Shown in pieces: positions 15,045 through 27,950 of a DNA stretch of 64,000 nt. A model generated the notes under the pieces. The model ran no database searches. It was not told the DNA's origin and saw nothing but the letters and a program-made list of their open reading frames with translations. The translations under genes were made by a program, and so were the position numbers. This DNA is from Punica granatum (taxonomy: Eukaryota; Streptophyta; Magnoliopsida; Myrtales; Lythraceae), in contig NC_045131.1 in assembly GCF_007655135.1 (NCBI RefSeq), positions 5,704,001 to 5,768,000 on the forward strand, in the 5' to 3' direction. The first letter of the stretch is position 1, and each line of letters opens with the position of its first letter.

Positions 15045-15517
15045 TTAAGACCAAGCCTATTGTACGGTTGTTAAGACCAAACACCACGTGAAAGTCATGC
15101 AGAAAGAAAGCCATAAGCAAAAATAAGAAGAGATGATGGTGAAGGGTCCTAGTGCTGAGCTTGCAACATTAATCATTCATACCAGAACCACCCCATTCAT
15201 ATTCAAATAATTGAAAAACTTCATCTTCCATTTAATTATTTATTGTTTCTTTGTTTGCTTAATAAATTATTTATTGAATTGTCTTCATATAAATATATTA
15301 TTTATATATATATTCATATTCATATTTAATCTTCTGTCCCCACATTTAATAATCACACCACAGAGGAAAAAGAAACTTCTCTTTTGTTTAATTCTTAATT
15401 CCTCCTTTTTATATCTCTCCAAGCAACCAATCTTTTCAGAGGATCAAAAGAACCAAACCACCAAAAAAAAAAAGAAAGAAAGAACGAAAGAAAGAAAGAA
15501 AGAAAAAAACAGAAGCA

Positions 15518-17261
15518 ATGGTTATTGTGTCCGCCAAAGAGCTGTTGAGTTCGTATTTGATCACTCTCAAGCTTAGGGAGACTTTTGGGGCCAATCTCCC
15601 CAAGACATCAACTTCCACTTCCACTGATTCTGCAGGCTTATTATTGGACCAACAGCCACACCACCACCAACCTCAGGACCTGTCCCTGAGGAACCAACAC
15701 CAGGATCCAGCCAGCACCTCCGTCCACGTCGTGATCCCGAATGACAAGGCCGAGATCAAACCAATCGAGGAGGGCAGGCCAGATGAGAGGACACCCAGCC
15801 GGGGAAAGCCTGTCTGGATTATCTCCATCAGGGACAGTCTCAATCAGGCCCGGCAGGATGACGCTGCGCGCTCGTGGTCCAAGGTCTGGATATACAGGAT
15901 CCCGCATTACCTTAGAGATGGAGAGGACAGGGCCTACATCCCGCAGATTGTCTCCCTCGGGCCGTATCACCATGGCAGGAAGCGGTTCGGCCAGATGGAC
16001 AGACACAAGTGGCGGGCACTCCACCGCGTCCTCAGGCGGACCCGCCACAACATTAAACTCTACCTCGATGCTGTCAATGAGCTCGAGGAGAAGGCGCGAG
16101 CCTGCTACGATGGGCAGATTGCGCTGAGCAGAAATAAGTTCACGGAGATGATGGTTCTTTACGGGTGCTTCATCCTAGAGTTGTTCCGCGGAGTGGAAGA
16201 GGGGTTCGAGAAGCTAGGATACCCGAGCAATGATCCCGTTTTCTCGATGACGGGGTCGATGCACAGGATCCAGCGGGACATGATCATGCTCGAGAATCAG
16301 ATCCCGATGTTTATCCTCGACCGGCTTCTTGTGATTCAGCTGGGGGACCGGTACCAGAAGAGGTGGGTGGAAAAGCTTGCATTGGGGTTCTTGGACCCCT
16401 TGAATCCCACAGATGAGTCATTGACACAGAGTGACCGCAACAAATTACAGTCTTCCAGGTACTCGGAAAGAAACTAGTCTAAAAGTTTAAGCTGTTAGAT
16501 GAATATTGTGGAAATATATTTCTTATTACTGTTTTCTGTGCAGGTCCATGAAAACCTTTGATCCGTTTTCGGACTGTCAAAGCGAGCTTCACTGCCTCGA
16601 GCTGTTCAGGAGGAGCCTCCTCAGTTCTTGCCCAAAGCATGTCCCTAGGAACGGGACCAAGCCCAGGTCCAACAAGAACTGGGTCGCAGACAAGAGAAGG
16701 CAGCAGCTCATACATTGTGTGACGGAGCTAAGAGAGGCTGGGATCAAGTTCAGGATGCGGAAGACCGACCGTTTCTGGGACATTGAATTCAAGAACGGTG
16801 TCCTCCATATCCCGAGGATCCTGATCCATCACGGAACCCAACCACTTTTCCTCAACCTCATCGCATTTGAGCAGTCCCACTTCGGCTGCTCCAACGAAGT
16901 GACCACCTACGCGGTCTTCATGGACAATCTCATAAACTCCCCCGAGGATGTCGGATACTTGCACAACTGTGGAATCATTGAGCCCTGGCTTGGGAGCAAT
17001 GCAGAGGTGGCAGACCTATTCAACCGACTCTGTCAGGAGGTCGTTTTTGACATCAGTGACAGTTACCTCTCGACCCTGTTCGCGGAGGTGAACCAGTACT
17101 ATGGTCATCCGTGGAACGCGTGGAGGGCGAGCCTCAAGCACAAGCACTTCAGCAATCCTTGGGCTATAATCTCCCTTATAGCAGCTGTGGTTCTCCTGTT
17201 GCTCACCGGAGCTCAGACCTTCTATGGGGTTTACGGCTATTACAGGCCAGCATCTTCTTGA
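15518..17261 (+). CDS. DUF247 (UPF0481) membrane protein, copy 1
   Basis: Exons 15518-16458 and 16544-17261 join across an 85-bp GT-AG intron to give 552 residues. A plant-specific DUF247 domain begins near residue 125. Its hallmarks are IYRIPHYL, YIPQIVSLGPYHHG, HKWRALHRVL, GCFILELFR and MLENQIPMFILDRL. A single C-terminal transmembrane helix (WAIISLIAAVVLLLL) near residue 520 is the usual family anchor. The first ~110 residues are a Gln/His/Ser-rich extension. DUF247 proteins are mostly uncharacterised; some act in grass self-incompatibility loci, which gives no function for this gene. The 5' leader contains an AAAG/AAGA purine tract. The 3' UTR is cut about 90 bases after the stop, where duplicated protease intron sequence begins, so poly(A) signals must come from foreign DNA. 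It is a close paralogue of 23752-25455. Confidence 0.9.
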
Positions 17262-17915
17262 GCTAGGTGCAGCCTCCGGTTACTTTCTTCTAGATTTCCT
17301 TAGTTTTCCGGTTAGTTTCACATAGAAGGCTAAGGTTTCATACCGGAAAAATTGATAGCGATGAACGTTTCCCTTTTAATATTCATATGCGGGACTTCAT
17401 AGCGGATTCGATTTGTTTGCTGGAATACTTCCTTGATATGCAAGTAAAGTGAGATGAGAAGAATAACTTTCTTAATTAGCTGAGCCAGTCTTCGATACGG
17501 ATATAAACAAGACAAGACGAACTGAAAATCCATTTAAGTTCAATCATGCTAGGATCGAGCACTTGATTGGTCCATGTGAATTAACGGACTGCTTTAATCT
17601 ATATCACAATAGAAAAATATATGTGAATCGACTAGTTTGATCTGATGCATCTAGCTCGAAATTATCATATAAATAAACACGAAAATGATCTTGAAATATT
17701 TGAGTGGCGAAGAAGATCTGTTAGGTTTACTTAGATGATGAGATGAGAGTCCAATTTTATGGAATGGTAGTTTGGACCGTTTGTCTATAAAAGGAAAGAA
17801 AGGTCGTTTGACCGGAGGAATTGGAAAATTGCAAACTGGATATTTGGAATTTTGTTCGTTTCTTTACATTTTCCCTGAATTAACAGGTAAATGAGCCAAT
17901 GAGATCAAATAAAAT

Positions 17916-18647
17916 AGGAAAAAGTACAAAAATTATTTGAGTTTGAGATAAATTGAATTATATGATTTTTTTGGGACAAATAACACCATGTGATTTACTT
18001 TGTGAGATATAATGGATCTCACCGTTAATTTTTTCATCACTTTGATTCTCAAATTTTTCTTTTTATCATTATTATCATCAATTTTAAATTTTTTTGCAAT
18101 TTGGTCCTAAAATTCGGGAAAAAAAAATGGGGGGAAGGGGCTTGGGCCGCCAGTCGACGACCCCAACTCTACCACCGAGGTTGCTGACACCCATAGAAGA
18201 CGTTAGAAATCTCGAGGGTAAGGTCGGGATTGCCGATTGGTGGCCCTAGCCTCCAAATCAATCGGGATCTCGAGTTCGATATCCTAGTTGATTTAGGGGC
18301 AGGGGCTGCCAATCTGCGGCCCGAACCCCACCTTCATGTTCGTCGGCATCCTCTGTGGGTGTATGCAACCTCGGTGGTAGGGTTGGGGTCGACGATCGAC
18401 AGCCCCGATCCCGACCCCTTTCCCTTTTCTTTTTTTTCGAATTTTAGGATCAAATTAAAAAAAAATTAAAAGTTTGAGGGTAATGATAGCAATAAAAGTT
18501 AGAAAACCAATAGCGATGAAAAAATTAACGATGAGGTTCATTATGTCTCACGAAATGAACGATATAGTGTTATTTGTCTATAGAAAAATCATAATATCCA
18601 ATTTATCTCAAACTTAGATCACAATGAGAGGTTTTGTACTTTTTCCT
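17916..18647. mobile_element. 732-bp long-TIR MITE with 8-bp target duplication
   Basis: Both ends start AGGAAAAAGTAC and remain inverted repeats of each other for roughly 130 bases; for example GTTAATTTTTTCATC near 18024 pairs with the reverse complement of GATGAAAAAATTAAC near 18515. The flanks are AATAAAAT at 17908-17915 and 18648-18655, a perfect 8-bp target duplication. The left unit has the empty site near 5876. The core is GC-rich with repeated GATCGGCAGC-like words and no transposase. The superfamily is Mutator-like or hAT-like and is not settled. Confidence 0.85.
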
Positions 18648-18787
18648 AATAAAATATTTTGATATTATATCCTGACTAAATCAATATATAAATATATATA
18701 TTATGTATATATGACTGTCAAAAGAATAGTTCATAGATCATGTTCCTCAAATTAGATATTTTATTATCCTTTTGATAGCTGTATTAA

Positions 18788-19620
<833 letters not shown>

Positions 19621-20724
19621 GAGGATTGAGAAGAGGGGGGAGATTGAAATGGTTGGAGAAGTTAAAGGCGCAAAAGGTGATTCTCATTTGTTAATGGGAA
19701 AAAGTCCCACATGGGTTTCATTGTAATTTCCAATTGAATTTGCTCCACTCGTTGATTACGCCTTTTCCTTTTTATTTAGTTGGTCCATAATTATTGTAAA
19801 TAGCTGTCATATGGGAATAAAATTCCACCTCAAGAACTGATATTTGATTTGCCAATGAATTTGAATTTAGTTGCCTTTCTATCATTCTCTTCTTTCTTTT
19901 TTATGGGTTACGTCAGTTGTGAATGAACACGATGTTTTCGTATCTATCATGATATAAGTCTGATAACGTCCCGTTCATGCACGAAAGTCAATCTTGATGT
20001 ATTACTCACTCGTAGATGTTGTAATGTGAGCCGGTTTAGGAGAAAGATCCACTCCGCGATCCAATCCATTCCATTATAATGATCGAATGGAATCGGTTGC
20101 TTTGTTTGGGATCGAGGGGAGAACCCTCAAACATGAATAGTTCGTGATCAAGGACTGACCCAAAACATCGACCATTATGATCGGGTCAAGGCCCACATCG
20201 AACAGCTGGGCCTGGCCGGATGTCCTGAGAGGCTAGGTACCAAACAAATTCAAGTCCAATCGAGGCCCGACAATTGACCTTTTCTTTAATTTTTTTTGTC
20301 CTTTTAATTTGTTTGACATAATGTAGTCATCATTTTTCTTTTCTTCTTCTTTTCTTTTTTGGTGTCAAAATTTTGAATGAGTTCATCTTCTTTTTTAATT
20401 TTCAAAAACTTTTCAAAATGAAATAAAAAAAAGAAAAAAAGGAGGAATGCACGCCATTGTGCTTCTTTTTTTTGCTGAGTATGTACATTGTGCTTCGAAA
20501 AGCTATGTGATCTACAAATAATAAACCAAATTTTAAAATGATATAACATAATTTATTGGGCTTCGAATTTCTTTTTTAAGTTGTCTTAATACTTTTAGAG
20601 TGTTCCCTTGCCGGAATCAACTTCTCTAGTGCTTTTTTTTTTCCTTTTTTGATTTTCTGAAATATTCATTCCGTTGCCATATTTTATATTATATTATGAA
20701 TCGAGATATAAGACACCCATCAAC

Positions 20725-20880
20725 GTATATTGGTTCAAGTGGTTCAGCATTTATTCCGCATAGGTAAAGTCTTGGGTTCGAGTCTTTATGAATGTAGAGC
20801 CACGCTTTGATTGTTTTACTCTTTGATGGACCAACCCGACTATACTAATATGGGTCCAATTAGGCTTTTGAATAATAGAA
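20725..20880 (+). mobile_element. tRNA-derived SINE-like element, duplicated copy
   Basis: This is the right-unit counterpart of the copy at 8029. It shows TTGGTTCAAGTGGTTCAGCA (A-box region) and GGGTTCGAGTC (B-box match), followed by a body containing GGACCAACCCGACTATAC. The better-preserved boxes make the tRNA-derived origin clearer here. Confidence 0.55.
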
Positions 20881-21147
20881 TTCACGCAAAAATATATATA
20901 TAAGAGATCCTTCTTAGTCTGTGAAAAATTATATTGCCTCTTGGGATTTTTTTTTTTGTTCTTTTTCGAGAGATGCGAATCGATGGATCGTTTGGTTCAT
21001 GGCAGCCTCCACTTTATCTTCCTAGCATGGGCAAGATGATCAAATTATTACTATTATTATCATTATATATTATTATTGCTGTTGCGATTACTATTGTTAT
21101 TTTTATTTCAATAGTTTTATATAAACAATAATTTATTATTTAGAAGG

Positions 21148-21830
21148 AAAAATAACTCCATACAACACGTTTTTTTCCACATGTTGCATCACAAATTCAA
21201 ATCATTGCCTTTTATAGCACGAATTTTTCTTTTTTCACCGCAAAACATGCCTTCCATATTGAGTCAAGAAAATGGCGGGAATACTAACGGACAGCTTGTT
21301 TAGGGTGGTTTTGCAACAAATAAGAATTTAGGGCTATAAACAAAGAAAATAAAATAAAAAAATTTTTAAAAAGGGAAAATGTTGTTTGGATGGGAGGAGA
21401 CGGTGGGGGCGGCCCCGTCAATCTTTAGTCCCCTGATCGAGGTCGCCAGCGTGGTCAAAGCACTCCGAGGTGCCCCCATTGGCCGCCCACCCCCCGATCG
21501 AGGTCGCTAGCATGCTGTGACTACCCTGACGACCCTGATTGAGGGGTGGGTGGCCGGTAGGGCCACCCTCACCGCCTCTTCTAGTGGCCGAATTTTGTTT
21601 TTTTTTTCAAGTTTTTTTATTTTTATTTTTGCTCCATGTTCTTATTTTTATTTGGGTGGCCACGTCAGCATTATGTCGATTCCCGCCATTTTTTTGTCGA
21701 AATTAGGATGGAATACTATGCAGTGAAAAAAAATAAAATTTCCGTGCTGTATGAGAAAATGATTTAAATTTGTCCTGCAACGTGAAAAAATAAAAAAAAA
21801 TGTGTTGTATGGTGCTATTTATAAATGGTC
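21148..21830. mobile_element. Long-TIR MITE, duplicated copy
   Basis: This is the right-unit counterpart of 8452-9113, with the same inverted arms and GC-rich core and scattered substitutions and indels. Its presence in both units shows it predates the duplication. Confidence 0.6.
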
Positions 21831-23751
21831 AAAAGATTGTCGTGCAACGGCAGTGGAGCTATTGTATTATTGCCAATTAGTAAATTATTCTATTTTGGTT
21901 GCCAAGATTTTTTTATTTTAAATTTTTTGGTAATCATGTATTACGTTGCATTTGGTAACGAAGTCAAATTTGATTTATTTTAATTTGAGGAGATGTAAAA
22001 AAAAGTAATTGAGAAAAGTATGTGAGAGAATTCGAAAAAGAAGATAAAAAAAATAATGATTGTGCTGTTGAATTGAGAAAAAAATATTGAATAGTTCAGA
22101 GAATTTAGTATTAAAAAAATAAATTATAATAATAGATAAGAAAAAGTGTGAGAGAGAAATTGAAAAAAAAGGATAAAAAATAAGTATTATACTGTTGAAT
22201 TGAGAAAAAAGTAAAATAAGGTGAAGTTAAATTAATTTGATTTCATTGCCAAACAAAACAATTAATAGGGTAAGGATACTGACATGCGACATGCACAAAA
22301 TCAGAAGAAAGTTTTGTTTTGTTTTGTTTTTTTTTTGAAGTACGAAACCGGAAAGTTTTTCACTAAAAGAAATCAACGAATAAAATATTTGGCACGTTTA
22401 GGAGGAATTATGCCGGATGACTTAGCTATTTTATTTATTGTTCCTTGTAGTTGTTCTTTTATTTTTAATGGAGATGTAATGGGGTTTGAGTTCCAAAGAA
22501 TTGTGAACTCCTGTAGTGTGGTAAGTTAAGTCGTAATAATACTTTCAATTTTACCGAAGAAAAGAATGGAATATTTGGATTTTTTTTTATAAGTAAATAT
22601 TTGGATTCTATTCTATGTTTACCTTTTCTTTTGGGCCACATGTTCTACTGTTCTTATTCACAACGTTAACAAACTTTTTTTTTCTTTTTTAGTAAAAGAA
22701 AATAATTCTCTTTTCTGGAAACTTTGCAAGATTTTTGTTTCCTAGCACGAAAGCATTTTGTTAGCTAACCTCTTTAATTATGTAGGTGAAAATATCATCA
22801 GCAAAGTTTTTTTCCCATACAAACTGCACAATGATGAACTAGACTAAGATCAATACATGGATCAAAATCTGGTCGACAATGACCGGCCCTCCTCCATACA
22901 TTGATCAAGGTTATCCAACTTCGGCCAAAGCGCAAAAGCTTTCATCGAGGCGAATGAGAGTGATGGTGATTTTGCATTGGAGACCATGATATAAAGAGGC
23001 ACACAAAGGATAATGGAATAAAGGAGCTAGGAAACCATTTTAGGTGGAACATTTTTATAATATTAAGAAGCGTAAGTGAGCCTAAACGAACTTTCTTGTA
23101 ATATTATCGTATTATTCATGCTTAAGCACAAAATATCACTGCATCATTTTTTTATTTTAAATAAGTGTTGTTTCTTTCTATTAATTCAATCAGTTAAAAT
23201 ACAAATTGTTCACGGTACCGATTTTAGCTCCATCTTATTTCAAGTAATTCAAAAGAGAACAAGATAAGGCAAACAAAAGTACAAAAACAATGAGGGCTTG
23301 GAGATAACAAGCCTATTGTACAGTTGTTAAGACCAAACACCACGCGAAAGTCATGCAGAAAGAAAGCCATAAGCAAAAATAAGAAGAGATGATGGTGAAG
23401 GGGTCAGAGTGCTGAGCTTGCAACATTAATCATTCATACCAGAACCACCCCATTCATATTCAAATAATTGAAAAACTTCATCTTCCATTTAATTATTTAT
23501 TGATTCTTTGTTTGCTTAATAAATTATTTATTGAATTGTCTTCATATAAATATATATCCATATATATATATATATGCATATTTAATATTCTGTCCCCACA
23601 TTTAATAATCACATCACAGAGGAAACTTCTCTTTGTTTAATTCTTAATTCCCCCGTTTTATATCTCTCCAAGCAACCAATCTTTTCAAAGGATCAAAAGA
23701 ACCAAACCAACAAAAAAAGAAAAGAAAAAGAAAAGAAGAAAAGCAGAAGCA

Positions 23752-25455
23752 ATGGTTGCTGTGTACAACAAAGACAGTTGGTATTTGATCACTCTTAAGC
23801 TTAGGGAAACTTTGGAGGCCAATCTCCCCAAGACATCAACTTCCACTGCCTCTGCAGACTTATTATTGGACCAACAGCCACACCACCAACAACCTCAGCA
23901 CCTGCCCCTGAGGAACCAACACCAGGATCCAGCCAGCACCTCCCTCCGCGTCGTGATCCTGAATGACGAGGCTGAGATCAAACCAATCGAGGAGGGCAGG
24001 CCAGATGAGAAGACACCCAGCCGGGGCGAGCCTGACTGGGTTATCTCCATCAGGGACAGGCTCGACCAGGCCCGGCAGGATGACGCTGCGTGCCCATGGT
24101 CCAAGCTCTCGATATACCGGATCCCGCATTACCTTAAAGATGGAGAGGACAAGGCCTACGTCCCGCAGATTGTCTCCCTCGGGCCGTATCACCACGGCAG
24201 GAAGCGGCTCCGCCAGATGGACAGACACAAGTGGCGGGCACTCCACCGCGTCCTCAGGCGGACCCGCCACGACATTACCCTCTACCTCGATGCTGTCAAG
24301 GAGCTCGAGGAGAAGGCCCGGCCCTGCTACGAGGGGCAGATTGCGCTGAGCAGCAATGAGTTCGTGGAGATGATGGCTCTTGACGGGTGCTTCATCCTAG
24401 AGTTGTTCCGCGGAGTGGCGGAGGGGTTCAAGCAGCTAGGATACCCGAGGAATGATCCCGTTTTCTCGATGAGGGGGTCGATGCACACGATCCAGCGAGA
24501 CATGATCATGCTCGAGAATCAGATCCCGATGTTTATCCTCGACCGGCTTCTTGGGATTCAGCTGGGGGACCCGGACCTTAAGGGGTTGGTGGCAAAGCTT
24601 GCATTGAGGTTCTTCGACCCCTTGATGCCCACAGATGAGCCATTGACACAGAGTGACCGCAACAAATTAGAGTCCCTCGGGTACTCGGAAAGAAACTAGT
24701 CTAAAATTTTTAAGCTGTCAGATGAATAGTGGAAATATATTTCTTATTACTGTTTTCTGTGCAGGCACATGACAACCTTTGATCCGTTATCGGACTATCA
24801 GAGCGGGCTTCACTGCCTCGAGGTGTTCAGGAGGAGCCTCCTCAATTTGGGCCCGAAGCCTGTCCCTGGGAACTGGATCAAGCGCTGGTCGAACACGAAC
24901 CGGGTCGCAGACAAGAGAAGGCAGCAGCTCATACATTGTGTGACGGAGCTAAGAGAGGCTGGGATCAAGGTCAGGAAGCAGAAGACCGACCGGTTCTGGG
25001 ACATCAAATTCAAGAACGGTGTCCTCCGTATCCCGAGGCTCCTGATCCATGACGGAACCCGATCACTTTTCCTCAACCTCATCGCATTTGAGCAGTCCCA
25101 CTTCGACTGCTCCAACGAAGTGACCTCCTACGTGGTCTTCATGGACAATCTCGTAAACTCCCCCGAGGATGTCGGATACTTGCACTACTGTGGAATCATT
25201 GAGCACTGGCTTGGAAGCGACGCAGAGGTGGCAGACTTATTCAACCGGCTCTGTAAGGAGGTCGTTTTTGACATCAATGACAGTTACCTCTCGACCCTGT
25301 CCGTGGAGGTGAACCGATACTATGACCATCGGTGGAACACCTGGAGGGTGAGCCTCAAGCACAACTACTTCAGCAATCCTTGGGCTATAATCTCCCTTAT
25401 AGCAGCTGTGGTTCTCCTGCTGCTCACCTTAGCTCAGACCTTCTATGGGGTTTAA
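23752..25455 (+). CDS. DUF247 (UPF0481) membrane protein, copy 2
   Basis: Exons 23752-24680 and 24765-25455 join across an 84-bp GT-AG intron at the same place and phase as copy 1, giving 539 residues. The same DUF247 blocks are present (IYRIPHYL, YVPQIVSLGPYHHG, HKWRALHRVL, DGCFILELFR, MLENQIPMFILDRL), with a C-terminal membrane helix WAIISLIAAVVLLLL. It ends at a TAA right after FYGV, where copy 1 reads a Tyr codon and continues for nine residues. Near the N-terminus it has lost four residues (KD in place of KELLS-type sequence). Numerous amino acid changes separate the copies while both frames remain open, so both may be functional. Role unknown. Confidence 0.9.
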
Positions 25456-26309
25456 GACTACTAAAGGCCTGCAGGTTCTTGAGCTACGTGCAGCCTCCTG
25501 TTACACTCTTCTATATTTCCTTCGTTTTCCGGTTGGTTTCACATAGAAGGCTAAGGTTTCATACAGGAAAAATTGATTGATACAAGGATACTGTCTTGTC
25601 TTGCAAGCTTTGGGCCGCGGATTGTCCTGTGATTCTTTGTTTTGGCAAAAGTTCTTGGGATGATTGAACTGTTGGATTGTCTCTTAATTGTTTGTCCGTT
25701 CAAATGGACTTCTGGAAATGAAACAGAGATAGCCATGGTACATTTGCAGATTTAGTTCGTTTCAACTCTGTTCTTTGACACAGAGCAGTGCTGAGAGTAA
25801 ATTCCATGAAATCAAATGTTCAAAGCTCAAACGAAAATCTTGATCATGATGCGAACAACAGTAAATAGGGGAGGCAACTCAACAATGATTATAATCAAAA
25901 ACCACATCCGTAATTGCGTGACAATTCCCGAAAAGGGACCTTGATTCCAAAATGAGTTTTACAGAGCCACTAGATGACTAAATCCAACATGTCAGCAAAT
26001 TGAGAAAGGAAAATTAACGGGAAAATCTGTCATCAATTTACTAAGGTTCCCTCCATAAAAAGCCTATATAATGATACGAGAGGGCTTGTCCAGAATTAAC
26101 TATGCCAGCAGGCAAGCATAGGATCGAGCAATATGTGAGAAGCTAGTATTCTTCTGGGCACTCTTCTGTGAGCAGGAGAAATCGAAAGAGCTCCTCCCGT
26201 TTCAATTATGATGAGAACATCAGAAAAAGGGCATACTGCAGGCACGATCTGCAGTAGCCTCAAATACCCCCTAAAAGAACTGCATACTTCTTCTGACTAC
26301 ACGAAGAAC
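25456..26309. other. Convergent 3' regions of DUF247 copy 2 and RER1
   Basis: These 850 bases hold the DUF247 3' UTR, the end of the duplication near 25572, and the RER1 3' UTR on the other strand. I see no gene or clear mobile element. Confidence 0.5.
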
Positions 26310-27950
26310 TTAATCCCTAGGTTGAGAGGAGGTGGTATCAGTTGAAGAAGGTTTCTTCCCGTACGTCTGACATAGATAAAAAGAAGTTATCGAAGATAGA
26401 ATTAATTATATATTCACGAAATTATAAAAGCAGGAGAGTTAGATGAGTTATAGGATACCCGTTTCCCAAAGGTGAATGGGACGTATTTGTATTTGACCAT
26501 GAGCGTAATCTGTCTCCTCATAGTCACAGAAAACAACACCACCCAGTAAAAGAGAAGAATCGGCCAAAATACAGGCACGTCGAACACGGAGAAGAAGGTA
26601 CACACGAAGCCGATCAAGAAGACATAAGTCATGGATAACCTTCAAAAGAGACAGAAACAGAACTGGTCATCAGATCAGAGGTCAATTTCATATCTAGAAA
26701 CCCCTACAATTTAAAAGGATCACGCAATCACTTGTGATGAATAAGCACTTCTTAACTATGTGAAAGAGAAAAAGAACTTTAATTCTCCTCTTGCTAAAAG
26801 GATATCCTGCCAATCAAAGATGAAAACAGGGAAAATGAGTTCTGAATCATGCCGGTCAATATTGAGATTCTAATAAGCAAAATGCACTCCTTCCTCCTAT
26901 CAGTGAAAAAAGGGAACTTTGAACTCGGAGCAAATATTGAATTATGAATTCCATATGAACCATTTATCAGTACCAAGGTGTTCTCGAAAAATGCCAAGCA
27001 GTCCCACATCCAACCGAGAAGAAATTCAGCATCTCTTCCTTCTCTTCATCGATATAACTTAATAAAAAGTTTGTTTTCCGACTTGACACTACTGATGGGA
27101 ACGGAATACAATAAACTGCCGATCTTTTGCGTTAAAACCTGCAACAAAGATGCAAAGCATGCACCTTCTCCACCAATAAGCACAGCATTCACAACAAGCT
27201 GAGTGCGAGCTCAACTGCCCAACACAAAAAGTTCAGAGCTGAGCATCGTCATGCTAGTGATCTCTCACACGAAAATATGATTGGGTGAATCATTCAAATG
27301 GAATTCATTAGTCACTAGTTGCTCCGAGTTTGAATTTTTTTCTTTTATTTATCAAAAATATGATTGGATGAATCATTCCATTGATCATATGAAATGGTCA
27401 GCTTCTTTAGATCAATTTATACTCATCGCCACCTAAAGTCGAGCATCAATTGCAGCTTTTCAGCAAAGCAGAACAGGATTTTCTCCATACAAGACACAAA
27501 TTAATTGACGGCCAACGAGGAGAAACATCAAGAATGGTCAAAGAGGGGAGGGAAAAGTCAACCGTACCAGAACTTGAACTCCGGGAGGCGGCGGACGAAG
27601 GGCCGGAACTCGTCGGATCCGCGGGTAGGGAGGCTGGGGCCGTCCATGAGGTCTTGCATCTCCGGATCGACCTGAGGGGACAGGAACCCAATCAGGAGGT
27701 TCAGCACGTAGATCCCGATGGCGTAGGTCACGATGTAGAACCCTTCGACGAGGTGGACGCGGAGGAAGTAGATGAAGGCGAGCACGAAGAGGCCGATCCA
27801 GCGGTACAGCACGTGGGGGACCGACTTGTCCAGGAGGTGCCGGTAGCGCTGCGACACGGCGAAGGTCAGCCGTGACAGAGGGGAGGACACGGAGTCGGGG
27901 GAGAGGCCCTCCGCCGGGGTGACGGTTGTTGCGCCGGTGGTGGTCTCCAT
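26310..27950 (-). CDS. RER1: RER1-family Golgi-to-ER retrieval receptor
   Basis: On the minus strand, exons 27950-27568, 26639-26459 and 26366-26310 join in phase to 206 residues. RER1 proteins are four-helix membrane proteins of the early Golgi that return escaped ER membrane proteins in COPI vesicles. Family signatures are visible: [82 protein letters not shown] and [16 protein letters not shown]. The last exon supplies a short hydrophilic tail after FGKR. The first intron (928 bp) splits the Trp codon after EFKF. Length fits plant RER1. The start codon is followed by a typical variable N-terminus. It diverges from the PTEN gene. Confidence 0.95.

Larger units (their letters stand above)
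19621..23751. other. Duplicated spacer between protease pseudogene and DUF247 copy 2
   Basis: This is the right-unit version of the spacer at 6912-14685 without the LTR. It holds the SINE (20725-20880), the long-TIR MITE (21148-21830), the empty site of the LTR near 21871, an AT-rich inverted-repeat element (about 21945-22260), and the promoter of DUF247 copy 2 from about 23300. No gene was supported. Confidence 0.6.

Noticed and set aside
18230..18469. 79-codon frame in protease intron copy
   Set aside because: Lies entirely within the core of the 732-bp MITE.
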